64,000 nt of DNA from Hyphomonadaceae bacterium (GCA_016791445.1 JAEUMP010000013.1:61790-125789), one strand, 5' to 3'. Counted from the first letter of the stretch, positions 32,615 to 42,458 are shown. Notes: generated by a model from the letters alone, not told the origin. Translations and numbers: made by a program.

Positions 32615-32845
32615 CTATCCGAAGAAAGCCGAAGCCATCTGGCTGGCCAGTTGGATGCCGTCTTGTAGTTCGGCGTAACCGCCGGGGCCTGGAAGCCACG
32701 GACGCCACATCCAGACGAGGATGTGAGCGACGATGGCGATCAGAGTGAAGAGAATGAAGCTTCCCATGAAAACACGGTGAAACTCCTTCGCTTCTGCCTC
32801 TGTCAGACCCGATAGTGACCCTGTTCGGGCGTCTCTTTCTGACAT
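32615..32845 (-). CDS. pufB: LH1 beta polypeptide PufB with C-terminal extension
   Basis: 76 residues from the ATG at 32845, preceded by [46 protein letters not shown] is a standard LH1 beta core, with His23 and the bacteriochlorophyll ligand His41. Most LH1 beta chains end a few residues after RPWLP, but here 24 more residues follow ([20 protein letters not shown] and FFG), predicted to be amphipathic and periplasmic. It is the first gene of pufBALM. The 177 bp gap to bchZ shows no pufQ frame. Confidence 0.94.
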   Translation of the reverse strand: MSERDARTGSLSGLTEAEAKEFHRVFMGSFILFTLIAIVAHILVWMWRPWLPGPGGYAELQDGIQLASQMASAFFG

Positions 32846-32882
32846 TACGTCCTCCGGTTCTCCAATTGCCGGAACAAGCCGC

Positions 32883-32900
32883 GACCGTGGAGAGACGGTC
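32883..32900. promoter_or_regulatory. Inverted repeat in the bchZ-pufB gap
   Basis: GACCGT-N6-ACGGTC is a perfect 6 bp inverted repeat 38 bp upstream of pufB. It could be an operator or an RNA hairpin in the puf leader. No TGT-N12-ACA site was found in this gap, so puf may rely on other regulators in addition to read-through from bchCXYZ. Confidence 0.35.
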
Positions 32901-33022
32901 TTCATTGGTCGCGCTGTCTCCAGAACGACTGACGGTCTGGCGCGGCAATCCAGACCCAATTCGAATTCACGCTCTCCTGTCGGCGCCAGCGTGAAGGCCG
33001 GGCGCCCTGGGCGATGTCGACT

Positions 33023-34477
33023 TCATGCTGGCTGTCCTTCCAGGAGTGAGGCATGCGCGCGCGCCAGGCGTTTCGGCGTCACGCGATGCTCGCCTTCAGA
33101 GCGCGCCAGCCTTTCGGCGGCGTCCCGAAGGCGCTTGGCTGCAGAGATGCGGACCAGAACGGGCTGCGCATCGATGATCTTGTCGAACGTCGCCTTCGCC
33201 GCGTCGTCCCACGCGATTTCGGCAAGCGCGCGCGCCGGCGTCGCGTCGATCCGGTCAAGCTGCCCGCCGAGCGGCAGGATGTGGAAGAGCGCGTCGAACA
33301 GCGCGTTGCAGACTTCCTGCACGAGATACGTCGCGCCCGCATAGCCCATGAACGGCGTGCCGGTGTGGCGACGGATCACGGCGCCCGGGAACGATGCCGG
33401 AATGTAGGAGGCGCGCGAGCCGAACTCGGCCATGTACATCCGCTCGTTGACGCTGCCGAACATGACGAGCGGCGGCGTGCTGCGAAGGGCATCCTGCACC
33501 GCCGTGTTGTCCGGCTTGACGCCGGCGCAGCGCGCAAAAGCGAACGTGCACGGCAGACCAAGATCGTTCTCGAGGAAATTCCGCACACCGCGTGCATAGG
33601 TCTCGTTCGCGACGATGGCGAAACTCGCGGTGCCGAAGAAGTCCTGCGTCACGGAACGCCAGAGATCCCAGATCGGTTTAATCGTGGTATGCTTTTCGCG
33701 TTCGATGAACGGTTCCGGATCGAGTCCGGTCATTTCGCCGAGTTTGCGCAGGAAGAGCGTCGTCGACTCAAGACCGATCGGAGCCTGCAGGTAAGGCCGC
33801 TCAAGACGCTCGCAGAGTTGACGACCGAACTCGCGGTACATGCAGACATTCACGTCCGCCAGCATGAGCTTCTTGATGTCGGCGAGGTGGCTCCCGAGCG
33901 GAAACACCATGTTCACTTCCGCGCCGATGCCCTCGATCAGGCGACGGATCTCGGCGAGATCCGACGGCATGTTGAAGACGCCGTACATCGGCCCGATGAT
34001 GTTGACCTTCGGCTTTTCGCCGTCCTGGCGCGGCTTCAGCTTCGCGATCTTCTTCGCGCCGAACTGCGTCCACAGCCACGTCAGCGCCCGGTTGGCGCTC
34101 TGCCACTGATCCTCGTCGATCGTGCGCGGCAGAAAGCGCTGGATGTTCGTACCCTCAGGCGTGACGCCGCCGCCGATCATCTCGGCGATGGAGCCGGTGA
34201 CGACGACGGCCGGCAGATCGCGGTCGAGCGCCTGCCAGGCGCGCTTCATGGCGCCTTCGGTGCCCGTCTTGCCCAGTTCGTCTTCGCCGAGTCCGGTCAC
34301 GACGATCGGCAGTTCGTGCGGCGGCAAGCCGTCTGTGTAGTGCAGCACCGACGTCACGGGCAGATTTTCGCAGCCGACCGGGCCGTCGATGATGACCTGC
34401 AGCCCCTTGACCGCCGTGAAGGCGTAGACCGCGCCCCAGTATCCGCCCGCGCGGTCGTGATCGAGGATGAGCGTCAT
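33023..34477 (-). CDS. bchZ: Chlorophyllide a reductase subunit Z, BchZ
   Basis: 484 residues. It starts [69 protein letters not shown], with the conserved cluster-binding cysteine in VGCENLP, and ends with a C-terminal PCP-like region ([45 protein letters not shown]). With BchY it forms the NifDK-like catalytic part of chlorophyllide a reductase, which reduces ring B. It overlaps bchY by 4 nt and precedes pufB by 177 bp. Confidence 0.97.
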   Translation of the reverse strand: MTLILDHDRAGGYWGAVYAFTAVKGLQVIIDGPVGCENLPVTSVLHYTDGLPPHELPIVVTGLGEDELGKTGTEGAMKRAWQALDRDLPAVVVTGSIAEMIGGGVTPEGTNIQRFLPRTIDEDQWQSANRALTWLWTQFGAKKIAKLKPRQDGEKPKVNIIGPMYGVFNMPSDLAEIRRLIEGIGAEVNMVFPLGSHLADIKKLMLADVNVCMYREFGRQLCERLERPYLQAPIGLESTTLFLRKLGEMTGLDPEPFIEREKHTTIKPIWDLWRSVTQDFFGTASFAIVANETYARGVRNFLENDLGLPCTFAFARCAGVKPDNTAVQDALRSTPPLVMFGSVNERMYMAEFGSRASYIPASFPGAVIRRHTGTPFMGYAGATYLVQEVCNALFDALFHILPLGGQLDRIDATPARALAEIAWDDAAKATFDKIIDAQPVLVRISAAKRLRDAAERLARSEGEHRVTPKRLARAHASLLEGQPA

Positions 34478-36000
34478 GTGCCCACCGCCTCTTCCGCGGC
34501 GCGCGCGGCGGCCATCGTTTTTGCGTAGCGGGCCTTGAACTCGGGCCGATCCTGCGGGGTGTCTTCCCAGACGCCCGTCGCGTGCCCGACTCCGACGCCG
34601 TCGAAGAACGCCGTCATGCGGTCGAAGCGCGCCTTGTTGCCTAGCGCGGCGTTGACCACCTGCGCGAGCGAACCGGCCCCGGCCGGTCCCATGAGTGGAC
34701 GCGCCGAGATCAGATTGGTGAAGTAGAGCGCGGGGACGGACCGTTCCTTCGCGTGCTGGACGACGGGCGTCGTGCCGATCGCGAGATCGGGCTTCAAGGC
34801 GTCAACTGCGGCGATGTCCTGCTCCAGCGACGCGCGGAACTGGATGTGCACGCCTTTTGCTTCAAGCCACTCACGATCCGGATCGGACCATTTCGTGCGC
34901 GGGCAGGCCGTGCCGACATACGGCACGTCGGCGCCGCTCTCGATCAGGAGGCGCGCCACGAGGAGTTCGGAGCCCTCATAACCTGAAACCGTGATCCGGC
35001 CCTTGATCGGTGCGCCTTCAAGCGCAGCGCTCGTGGCGGCCAGCGTCTTGTTCTTGGCCGTATCGATTTTGGATCGTGCAATGCCGCAGGCATCGCCGAT
35101 CGCTTCGAGCCAGGCGATGGCGCCATCGCGCCCGACAGGCGCCGAGCCGACGACCTTGCGGCCGGCCGTCTCGAATTCACGCACGCACGCCGTATAGAAG
35201 GGATGGATCGCGGCCACCGCCGCGCAGTCCAGCGCGCTGTAGAGTTCGCGCCATTCCCGCGTCGGCACCACGGGCCCCGCAGCGAGCCCCATGGGCTCCA
35301 GCATCATGCCGATGCCGACGGGATCCGCCGGGAACATCTCGCCCAGCAATGTGATCGTCGGCAGCGCAGAGCGTTCGCGCGGCGCCATGACCGGCCCCTG
35401 CTCCGCCTCGTTGCGGGCGTAGCGCAGCATGGCGCCGGCGAGCACATCCTTGGCCTCGGCGTGAGTCGGCACGCCGAAGCCCGGCACGTCGATGCCGATG
35501 ATGCGGACGCCGTTGATCTCTTTCGGCAACAACTGCAGCGGCACGCCGGAGGCCGTCGGCACGCAGAGATTGGTGATGATGACGGTGTCGTACTTTTCCG
35601 GATCGGCGATCTGGTAGACCGCGTCACGGATATCCTCGAAGAGTTTGCCGGTGACGAGCGTCTCCGAATTGAACGGCACATAGCCGACCGTGCGCCGGGC
35701 GCCGTAGAAGTGGGACGTGAACGTCAGGCCGTAGACGCAGCAGGCCGAGCCCGAAAGGATCGTCGCCGTGCGCCGCATTCGCAGACCAACGCGCAGACTG
35801 CCGAACGCCGGGCACATGCTCTGCGGCTGGTCATGCGGACCCTTCGGATAGTCCTGCGCATACTGTTCCAGAAGCGCCGACTTGCCGGCGCGCGCAGCTG
35901 CCGCCGTCAACTCGGCAGCGCCGCCGTGGCACCCCCCGCCCTCTGCGGGCGGTGCGTCGGCCTGGCCGTATCCGGCCTCGGAAGAGATGCGCTCGCTCAC
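34474..36000 (-). CDS. bchY: Chlorophyllide a reductase subunit Y, BchY
   Basis: 508 residues from a GTG at 36000. Cluster cysteines are in [37 protein letters not shown] and [18 protein letters not shown]. The stretch [21 protein letters not shown] is characteristic of BchY. It forms a heterotetramer with BchZ and receives electrons from BchX. The gene follows bchX by 1 bp and overlaps bchZ by 4 nt. Confidence 0.97.
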   Translation of the reverse strand: MSERISSEAGYGQADAPPAEGGGCHGGAAELTAAAARAGKSALLEQYAQDYPKGPHDQPQSMCPAFGSLRVGLRMRRTATILSGSACCVYGLTFTSHFYGARRTVGYVPFNSETLVTGKLFEDIRDAVYQIADPEKYDTVIITNLCVPTASGVPLQLLPKEINGVRIIGIDVPGFGVPTHAEAKDVLAGAMLRYARNEAEQGPVMAPRERSALPTITLLGEMFPADPVGIGMMLEPMGLAAGPVVPTREWRELYSALDCAAVAAIHPFYTACVREFETAGRKVVGSAPVGRDGAIAWLEAIGDACGIARSKIDTAKNKTLAATSAALEGAPIKGRITVSGYEGSELLVARLLIESGADVPYVGTACPRTKWSDPDREWLEAKGVHIQFRASLEQDIAAVDALKPDLAIGTTPVVQHAKERSVPALYFTNLISARPLMGPAGAGSLAQVVNAALGNKARFDRMTAFFDGVGVGHATGVWEDTPQDRPEFKARYAKTMAAARAAEEAVGT

Positions 36001-36001
36001 C

Positions 36002-36991
36002 CTACACCGCGTCGTAGATCACTTCGAGGGTGGGTTTTTCGACGTAGCTTGCACCGCGCATGTCGGCTTGCGAAGCGGGCTTCAGAACGACGCCGCCGCC
36101 AACCTGGTCGGACGCGAAGAGGCCGAGCAATTCATCCTGGCTCAGAGGCTTCGGACGCACGGGCGGCGCCGTCGCCACGTTTTCCGCAAGCCCTTCGAAC
36201 AACGAGCCCCAGCGTTCGCCGGGCATGCCGATGATCTGGTAGTTCGCCGACTTGCGCCGGATGTCTTCATCCGCCGGAATAGCCGACAGGACCGGAATGC
36301 CGACCGCAGCGGCGAAGGCATGCGCTTCACCCGTGCCGTCGTCCTTGTTGATGAGCATGCCGGCGACGCCGACATTGCCGCCGAGCTTGCGGAAATACTC
36401 CACCGCCGAGCAGACATTGTTGGCGACATAAAGCGATTGCAGGTCGTTCGACCCGACCACGATCACCTTCTGGCACATGTCGCGCGCGATCGGCAGGCCG
36501 AAGCCGCCGCAGACCACGTCGCCGAGGAAATCCAACAGGACGTAGTCGAAGCCCCAGTCGTGGAAGCCGAGCTTCTCGAGCAGCTCGAAGCCGTGGATGA
36601 TGCCGCGACCGCCGCAGCCGCGACCGACCTCGGGCCCGCCCAACTCCATGGCGAAGACGCCGTCGCGCTGGAAGCACACATCCTCGATGCGCACTTCGTC
36701 GCCGGCGGCCTTCTTGCGCGAGGATGTCTCGATGATCGTCGGGCACGCCTTGCCGCCGAAGAGAAGCGACGTCGTGTCCGACTTCGGATCGCAGCCGATC
36801 AGCAGGACGCGCTTGCCTTGCTGGGCCATCATGTAGCTGAGATTGGCGAGCGCGAAGCTCTTGCCGCTGCCGCCCTTCCCATAGATCGCGATGATCTGAG
36901 TTTCCTTCGTCACCTCGCCTGTCGGCACAGGGTCAGGCTCGATGGCCGCCTCTGCGCGCAGCGCACGTGTGTCGAGCAGGGTGACGCTCAT
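36002..36991 (-). CDS. bchX: Chlorophyllide a reductase ATPase, BchX
   Basis: 329 residues from the ATG at 36991, chosen because it overlaps the bchC stop (ATGA); an in-frame GTG lies 6 bp further upstream. The NifH-like features are the P-loop IYGKGGSGKSFALANLSYM, GCDPKSDTTSLLFGG, and the two cluster cysteines in GRGCGGRGI and [11 protein letters not shown]. It supplies ATP-driven electrons to BchYZ. It is intact and in the canonical bchCXYZ order. Confidence 0.97.
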   Translation of the reverse strand: MSVTLLDTRALRAEAAIEPDPVPTGEVTKETQIIAIYGKGGSGKSFALANLSYMMAQQGKRVLLIGCDPKSDTTSLLFGGKACPTIIETSSRKKAAGDEVRIEDVCFQRDGVFAMELGGPEVGRGCGGRGIIHGFELLEKLGFHDWGFDYVLLDFLGDVVCGGFGLPIARDMCQKVIVVGSNDLQSLYVANNVCSAVEYFRKLGGNVGVAGMLINKDDGTGEAHAFAAAVGIPVLSAIPADEDIRRKSANYQIIGMPGERWGSLFEGLAENVATAPPVRPKPLSQDELLGLFASDQVGGGVVLKPASQADMRGASYVEKPTLEVIYDAV

Positions 36992-37923
36992 GCGCACTGC
37001 CTCCAGTCCAGAACCATTTTGAGGCAGGCGCTGTCGGTGAACGCCGTCGCATAGGCATCTTCAGCGCCTTCCGGCGTCTGATCGTGCGTGATGAGCTCGT
37101 CGAGCGAGAGACGCCCGATTCGCATCAATGCCTGCGTCGCCTGCAGATCCGCCGGTTGCCACTCCGCCGCGATGCGCAGACGCGCCTCGCGCATGAATGT
37201 CGGCACGAAAGCGAACGAGAGCCGCTCTTCGTAGAAGCCCGCCAGGACGACTTCCCCGCCCTTCGCGAGTCGCGAGACAAATGTGTCGAGCATTGATCCG
37301 GCGCCGCTGGCGTCGATGATCGTCTTGTAATCCTTGCGCTCATCGGACTCCGGATGGATCACCGGATAGCCGAACGTTCCGGCGCGACGGATTTCGTTGG
37401 TTTCCCACACCGTCGGGGCAGGCGCGCCCATGCCGATGGTGATGCGCGCGATCAGGCGACCGAGCACGCCGTGCCCGACGATGAGATCAGGAGGACTGCC
37501 GCCGGCGATCGCATGATGCGCAGTCGCCGCCAGCGCCATGAGAACGCCGCGCGCGCCAAGACGCTCCTGGATTTCGATGGCGCGCACGCTCGGCACGATC
37601 AGCGTACGCGCTGCGCCGCCAAAGAGGCCGCGTGCATTCTTGTAGCAGGTGGCGCCAGGTATGAAGACGAACTCGCCGAGACGATGGGCGACGTTGACGC
37701 CGGTTTCGATCACATGACCGACGGACTCGTAGCCCGGCACCAGCGGGTATCCCATGCCCGGAAAGAGCGGCATCTGGCCGGTCCAGAGCAGGCGCTCGGT
37801 CCCCGTGCTCACGCCGCTGAAGCAGACTTCCACCACGACATCGTCGGGCCCCACCGGATTCAGATCCAGATTGCGCACCGAGATGCGCTCAGGTCCCTCG
37901 AAGACGATGGCGACAGTGTCCAC
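36988..37923 (-). CDS. bchC: Bacteriochlorophyllide a dehydrogenase BchC
   Basis: 311 residues from a GTG at 37923. It is a zinc-type medium-chain dehydrogenase/reductase: VSTGTERLLWTGQMPLFPGMGYPLVPGYESVGHV is the substrate-zinc side, and PDLIVGHGVLGRLIARI is the NAD-binding motif. BchC oxidises the C3 hydroxyethyl group to acetyl, the step after BchF. A tandem PpsR-type operator lies 51-94 bp upstream, between bchC and crtF, as in Rhodobacter, so this is both an internal promoter and part of the crtEF-bchCXYZ-puf superoperon. Confidence 0.96.
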   Translation of the reverse strand: MDTVAIVFEGPERISVRNLDLNPVGPDDVVVEVCFSGVSTGTERLLWTGQMPLFPGMGYPLVPGYESVGHVIETGVNVAHRLGEFVFIPGATCYKNARGLFGGAARTLIVPSVRAIEIQERLGARGVLMALAATAHHAIAGGSPPDLIVGHGVLGRLIARITIGMGAPAPTVWETNEIRRAGTFGYPVIHPESDERKDYKTIIDASGAGSMLDTFVSRLAKGGEVVLAGFYEERLSFAFVPTFMREARLRIAAEWQPADLQATQALMRIGRLSLDELITHDQTPEGAEDAYATAFTDSACLKMVLDWRQCA

Positions 37924-37973
37924 GCGGCTCTCCGCCTGACTGCGCGGTCAGGAAATCCCGATCGCCAGCAATG

Positions 37974-38017
37974 TGTCAGCTTACGTTGACGGTTTGGAGT
38001 GTCAATCCTTTCGAACG
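37974..38017. promoter_or_regulatory. PpsR/CrtJ-type tandem operator, bchC promoter
   Basis: TGTCAGCTTACGTTGACG (37974-37991) and TGTCAATCCTTTCGAACG (38000-38017) are both TGT-N12-ACG sites, and exactly 8 bp separate them. CrtJ binds cooperatively to two palindromes with this spacing at the Rhodobacter bchC promoter, so the match is in arrangement as well as motif. Confidence 0.75.
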
Positions 38018-38045
38018 TGCACGCATCGATATTTCTGAATACGCC

Positions 38046-39140
38046 TCAGGCCGAGCAGATCATCACGCGCAACAGCTTCGGCGTTCGCATGCGCAGCATC
38101 CGGATGCGGCGAAAGCCGACGGACCGGGTCAACTGTCTCAATTCCTGCGGTGATCGCGCGCGCCCGCGCCCCATCGCCAGAAGATACATGCCGAAATAGG
38201 CCGCGCCGACGCGGTCGCCGCGAACCGCCCCCGACATCGGCTCCGCGATCAACAACCTGCCGCCGCGCGGGAGCGCAGCGCGCGCGCGCGAAAGCACGCG
38301 TTGCGCGCCGATATCGTCATGGTCATGGAGAATGCGTACGAGGGTGATGAGATCAGCGCCTTCGGGCAGTGCTTCCGAGAGAAAATCGCCGGCGGCAAAG
38401 GCAATTCTCTCCGGCGCACAGCGCGATGCGCGCCGCGCCTCCGCCACGACGGCAGGCAGATCGAACAACCGCAGCTGCAGGTGCGGCCACCGCTCGGCGA
38501 CGGCGGCGAGAAAGGCGCCCGAACCGCCGCCGACATCCATGACGACCCGGTGGCGCGCCATCGGATAGGCGTCGAGCACGTCCGCCGCGACCGCAGGCTG
38601 GGTCGCCGCCATCAGCGACGAATAGGGCGCGACATCGCTCACCTGTGCAGGCGCAGCGGAGGTCGCGTAAGGCCAGTAGCGCGCGAGTTCTTCGCCGCGT
38701 CCGCGACGCAACAAGGCCACCGGATCCTGCATGTCGCCGTAGAGCGCCTCGTGATGCCGGATCATGTCGACGAGACCGGCATTGCCCAGAAGCGCCGCCC
38801 CCTGCGGACCGAGCGCGAATCGCCCGCCAACATCCTCGACGAGCTCGAGTGCGGCTGCAGCGCGCAACAGGCGCGACATCGACTCCTCGGGAATATCCAG
38901 CGCAGCCGCGAGCGCAGGCGCCGCGTGCGGCTCCGCCCTCAGTCGTTCAAGCAGATCAAGACGCACGCAGGCGCTGAGGATCTGCGCATAGACAAAGCCA
39001 GCGACCAGATCGAACAGGTGATCGGTGCGGGCGTGCGCAATCGGTCGGGAAAGCGGAAAGTCCGCGGCAAAGCGTTGAAATGCGGGATCGGAAAGACGCG
39101 CGTTCCGCCACGCGATCCAGCGTTCGCGAAGCCACGACAT
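38046..39140 (-). CDS. crtF: Demethylspheroidene / hydroxycarotenoid O-methyltransferase CrtF
   Basis: 364 residues. An N-terminal dimerisation/winged-helix region (about 50-110, VYAQILSACVRLDLLERLRAEP) precedes a SAM-dependent methyltransferase fold with VVMDVGGGSGAFLAAVAERWPHLQLRLFDLPAVV (about 198-230) and LVRILHDHDD. This is the CrtF layout. It methylates the 1-hydroxy group of carotenoids on the path to spheroidene or spirilloxanthin. crtE lies 6 bp upstream on the same strand, and bchC is downstream. Confidence 0.94.
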   Translation of the reverse strand: MSWLRERWIAWRNARLSDPAFQRFAADFPLSRPIAHARTDHLFDLVAGFVYAQILSACVRLDLLERLRAEPHAAPALAAALDIPEESMSRLLRAAAALELVEDVGGRFALGPQGAALLGNAGLVDMIRHHEALYGDMQDPVALLRRGRGEELARYWPYATSAAPAQVSDVAPYSSLMAATQPAVAADVLDAYPMARHRVVMDVGGGSGAFLAAVAERWPHLQLRLFDLPAVVAEARRASRCAPERIAFAAGDFLSEALPEGADLITLVRILHDHDDIGAQRVLSRARAALPRGGRLLIAEPMSGAVRGDRVGAAYFGMYLLAMGRGRARSPQELRQLTRSVGFRRIRMLRMRTPKLLRVMICSA

Positions 39141-39146
39141 CGGCGG

Positions 39147-40013
39147 TCAGGCGACGCTGCGCACCAGTTGCTTCGGCGCAAGACGCATTGCCGTGTGCCG
39201 CACCAGTGCGCGCATTTCGGCGGCGCCGTCGCAATGCGGCACGGACTCGACCGCTTCCTCGACGAGCGCATTCAGGCGCGCCAACGCACCCGTCACGCCG
39301 CGTTCGGCGACGGCGCTGGGCCTATGCAGAAGCGCGTCCTGTCCGGCCGGCTTACCCGTCTCCGCCGACTGGACGGCATCCAGGAGATCGTCGGCCACCT
39401 GGTACGCCGCGCCGAGCGTCTCGCCGAGCGCGCCCCATGGCCCCGCGTCCGCGCCCGCCGCAATCGCGCCGGACATGGTCGCGGCGACGAACAGCGCACC
39501 GGTCTTGGCCTGATGATAGACATCGACCGGCGCATTCGGTTCGCTTTCCCACGCCTGCCCCGCAGCGATGCCGCCGGGCGCGCCGACGCCGCGCGCGATA
39601 ACGCCGACGAGCGGCGCGAGGCGCAACGGCGCCGCGACGCCTGCAAGCGCCAGTCTTTCAAACGCCATCACGATCAAGGCATCGCCGGCAAGCACCGCGA
39701 TCGGCGCGCCGAAAGCCGCGTGCACAGAAGGTCTGCCCCGCCGGGTTGCCGCGTTGTCGAAGCACGGCAGGTCGTCATGCACGAGCGAGGCGCAATGGAT
39801 GAGTTCGACGGCGGCGGCGGCGGCGTCCGAAACGGCGGGCCGGTCATCGCCACAGGCCTTCGCGACCGCCAGGCACAATTGGGGACGGACGCGGGCGCCG
39901 CCGGGAAACACGGCGTGGCGCAGGGCCTTGATCAGCAGCGGCGGCGCATCGGGCGTGTCGGCGTCGTCCACGGCGGCGAGCAAAGCGCTTTCGACACGGG
40001 ATGCGAGCGCCAT
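39147..40013 (-). CDS. crtE: Geranylgeranyl diphosphate synthase CrtE
   Basis: 288 residues. The first aspartate-rich motif is HDDLPCFDNAATRRGRPS and the second is AYQVADDLLDAV. KPAGQDALLHRPSAVAERG resembles the lysine/glycine part after the second motif. This is a short-chain trans-prenyl transferase making C20 geranylgeranyl diphosphate for carotenoids and the bacteriochlorophyll tail. It is divergent from crtD across a 94 bp region that contains a PpsR-type site, and it heads the crtEF-bchCXYZ-puf series. Confidence 0.94.
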   Translation of the reverse strand: MALASRVESALLAAVDDADTPDAPPLLIKALRHAVFPGGARVRPQLCLAVAKACGDDRPAVSDAAAAAVELIHCASLVHDDLPCFDNAATRRGRPSVHAAFGAPIAVLAGDALIVMAFERLALAGVAAPLRLAPLVGVIARGVGAPGGIAAGQAWESEPNAPVDVYHQAKTGALFVAATMSGAIAAGADAGPWGALGETLGAAYQVADDLLDAVQSAETGKPAGQDALLHRPSAVAERGVTGALARLNALVEEAVESVPHCDGAAEMRALVRHTAMRLAPKQLVRSVA

Positions 40014-40053
40014 GGCGGCCTCCTGGCTTTTGCGGGCAAGGCGCGCCCAAGCC

Positions 40054-40097
40054 TGTCATTCAATCTGGACACATGCTAGCGTCCAGTCAATCGACAT
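40054..40097. promoter_or_regulatory. PpsR/CrtJ-type operator between crtE and crtD
   Basis: TGTCATTCAATCTGGACA at 40054-40071 is a full TGT-N12-ACA site. Eight bases further, CGTC begins a weaker second site (CGT...ACA with one base less in the spacer, 40080-40096). The 94 bp divergent region is small enough that one complex could repress both crtE and crtD. Confidence 0.7.
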
Positions 40098-40107
40098 TGG
40101 AGCATTC

Positions 40108-41631
40108 ATGCGCGACGACCGGGCCGTGGTCATCGGGGCCGGCATGGGCGGCCTCGCGGCGGCCATCGATCTCGCAACTGCGGGATACGCGGTGACGCTT
40201 CTTGAGCGGGCTGCGGCGGCCGGCGGCAAGATGCGGGAGGTCGAGGTCGGAGGCGCACCTGTCGATTCAGGCCCGACGGTGCTGACGATGCGCTGGGTGT
40301 TCGACGCGATGTTCGCCGCCGCCGGGGCGCGCCTGGAAGACCATGTCGCACTGCAACCGCTCGCCGTTCTCGCGCGGCACGCCTGGTCCAGTGGCGCGCA
40401 ACTCGATCTCCATGCAGACCTTCACGCTTCCGCGGACGCCATCGGCGCCTTCGCGGGCGCGCGCGCGGCGAAGTCTTTCCTGACGTTCAGCGCAGCCGCG
40501 CAGCGCATGCACGACACGCTCCTCGATACCTATCTCCGCGCGTCCAAGCCCAATCCTTTGCAGCTGGCGCAACGAGTCGGATGGCGCCGCGTCGGCGACC
40601 TGTTGGCCATCCGCCCTTTCGATACCCTTTGGCGGGCCATCTGCGATCACTTCAAGGACGCGCGCCTGCGCCAGCTGTTTGCCCGCTACGCCACATATTG
40701 CGGCTCATCACCGTTTCGCGCGCCGGCGACGCTCATGCTGATCGCGCATGTCGAACAACAAGGCGTATGGACCGTCGAGGGCGGCATGAAGCGATTGGCG
40801 GACGCGCTCGTCGCCCTTGCCGTCGCCAAGGGAGTCACATTCCGGTTCGGCGCAGAGGTGGCGCGCATCGAAACCGAACACGGCAGGGTTTGCGGCGTGC
40901 GTCTCGCGAACGGCGAACGTCTCGCGGCGCCGACCATCGTCAGCAATGCCGATCCCGCCCACTTCCATGCAGTCGCGCCGTTGCGCCCTCGCGAACGCTC
41001 CCTGTCGGCGATCACATGGTCCGTACGCGCCCGCACCACGGGGTTTCCGCTCACCCGGCACAATGTCTTCTTCTCCGGCGACTACCCGACCGAATTCAGG
41101 CAGCTGGACGCGCGAAACGCCCCTCCTTCGGACCCGACCATCTATGTCTGCGCGCAAGACCGGCGTGACGATGGAGACTTCGCCGACGCCGAACGCCTCC
41201 TCGTCCTCGTCAACGCGCCGGCCCGCGGCGATACCGCTCCCCTCACGCCCAGAGAGATAGACGCATGCGAGAAGACCGTCATGAACAGGCTCGCCCGCAG
41301 CGGCCTGACGATCAGCGACGCGCAGGTGACGCGAACCACGCCGCAGGATTTCGACACCCTCTTTCCCGCTTCGGGCGGAGCGCTCTACGGGAGAGCGACG
41401 CACGGATGGACGGCGTCATTTCAGCGTCCGGGATCGCGCACGAAAATGCCGGGACTCTATCTGACGGGCGGCGGAGTCCATCCGGGTCCGGGCGTACCGA
41501 TGGCGGCGATCTCGGGACGGCTCGCGGCGCAAGCCATTCTGGCGGACCGCGCTTCGACGTCGTCGTCCCGCCAGGCGGCTATGCGTGGTGGTATCTCGAT
41601 GCCCTCAGCGACGACAAACAGCACGGCCTGA
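40108..41631 (+). CDS. crtD: Carotenoid 3,4-desaturase / methoxyneurosporene dehydrogenase CrtD
   Basis: 507 residues. VVIGAGMGGLAAAIDLATAGYAVTLLERAAAAGGKMREVEVGGAPVDSGPTVLTMRWVFDAMF is the dinucleotide-binding start of CrtD, and LYLTGGGVHPGPGVPMAAISGRLAAQAIL is the conserved C-terminal FAD motif. The enzyme introduces C3-C4 double bonds into hydroxylated or methoxylated carotenoids. After the conserved end near ILADR, the frame runs on for about 33 residues (ASTSSSRQAAMRGGISMPSA and so on) through the start of crtC. These residues are probably not functional and exist because the two genes overlap. A shared divergent promoter with crtE carries a PpsR site. Confidence 0.94.
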   Translation: MRDDRAVVIGAGMGGLAAAIDLATAGYAVTLLERAAAAGGKMREVEVGGAPVDSGPTVLTMRWVFDAMFAAAGARLEDHVALQPLAVLARHAWSSGAQLDLHADLHASADAIGAFAGARAAKSFLTFSAAAQRMHDTLLDTYLRASKPNPLQLAQRVGWRRVGDLLAIRPFDTLWRAICDHFKDARLRQLFARYATYCGSSPFRAPATLMLIAHVEQQGVWTVEGGMKRLADALVALAVAKGVTFRFGAEVARIETEHGRVCGVRLANGERLAAPTIVSNADPAHFHAVAPLRPRERSLSAITWSVRARTTGFPLTRHNVFFSGDYPTEFRQLDARNAPPSDPTIYVCAQDRRDDGDFADAERLLVLVNAPARGDTAPLTPREIDACEKTVMNRLARSGLTISDAQVTRTTPQDFDTLFPASGGALYGRATHGWTASFQRPGSRTKMPGLYLTGGGVHPGPGVPMAAISGRLAAQAILADRASTSSSRQAAMRGGISMPSATTNSTA

Positions 41632-42458
41632 CCATCATCGCCTTCATCGGCAGCGTGTTCTCACCATACTATGCGTGGTCCGACTGGCGCGATCCTGAGC
41701 ACCACTGTGCGATGAACGTCGCACTCTATCGCGCGGGAAGAGATCGCTGGGCGATGACGGAGCGCGGCCGGCAGGACGTGCGGCGCGATGAGACATTGCT
41801 CCGGATCGGGCCGAGCAGCGTTCATTGGCGTCACGACGTCCTGCATGTCGATATCGAGGAATGGACGGCGCCCCTGCCGGGACGACTGCGAGGAACGGTT
41901 TCGGTCCATCCGCTGGCGATCAACGCACAGGCCTTCGCGCTCGATGACGCCGCCCATCACCACTGGCGCCCGATCGCGCCGCGCGCGCGCATAGACGTGC
42001 GTTTCGATGACGGCGCGCTCGAATGGTCCGGCGATGCATATCTCGACAGCAACTGGGGCTGCGAACCGCTGGAGCGTGGTTTCAAGGCTTGGGACTGGTC
42101 CCGCGCGCACACGGGCGACGCGACCATCGTTCACTACGATGTGACACCGCTCGAGGGTGATGCGCGTCCGCTGTCGCTGCGCTTCGACCGCGACGCACGC
42201 CCGACGCCGATCGAACCGCCGCCGCGAAACACCCTGCCCGGCACATTCTGGAAGGTTCCGCGCGCAGTGCGCGGCGATGTGCGCCTCCTGCGAACGTTGG
42301 AGGATTCGCCGTTCTACACGCGCTCATCACTGAGCGGCGTTGTGGACGGCGTCCGCGCCGACATCATGCACGAAAGTCTCTCGCTCGACCGCTTCCGCAG
42401 CCCGGTCGTCCGCGCGATGCTACCCTTCCGGATGCCCCGCATCGTCGGGCGGCGGTGA
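41406..42458 (+). CDS. crtC: Carotenoid 1,2-hydratase CrtC (start uncertain, overlaps crtD)
   Basis: 350 residues if the ATG at 41406 is used. The conserved part begins about 41 residues later at FDVVVPPGGYAWWYLDALSDDKQHGLTIIAFIGSVFSPYYAWS, followed by YLDSNWGCEPLERGFKAWDWSRAH, which are CrtC signatures. CrtC adds water across the psi-end double bond of lycopene or neurosporene. Between 41409 and the conserved start I see no ATG, GTG or TTG in frame, so the ATG at 41406 implies a 226 bp overlap with crtD. A CTG at 41628 (overlapping the crtD stop) would give the short form beginning LTIIAFIGS but lose conserved residues. It converges on the small orf after crtB with a 39 bp antisense overlap. 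Confidence 0.9.
   Translation: MDGVISASGIAHENAGTLSDGRRSPSGSGRTDGGDLGTARGASHSGGPRFDVVVPPGGYAWWYLDALSDDKQHGLTIIAFIGSVFSPYYAWSDWRDPEHHCAMNVALYRAGRDRWAMTERGRQDVRRDETLLRIGPSSVHWRHDVLHVDIEEWTAPLPGRLRGTVSVHPLAINAQAFALDDAAHHHWRPIAPRARIDVRFDDGALEWSGDAYLDSNWGCEPLERGFKAWDWSRAHTGDATIVHYDVTPLEGDARPLSLRFDRDARPTPIEPPPRNTLPGTFWKVPRAVRGDVRLLRTLEDSPFYTRSSLSGVVDGVRADIMHESLSLDRFRSPVVRAMLPFRMPRIVGRR

Noticed and set aside
32846..33022. pufQ between bchZ and pufB
   Set aside because: The gap is 177 bp and no frame of suitable length or composition is present.
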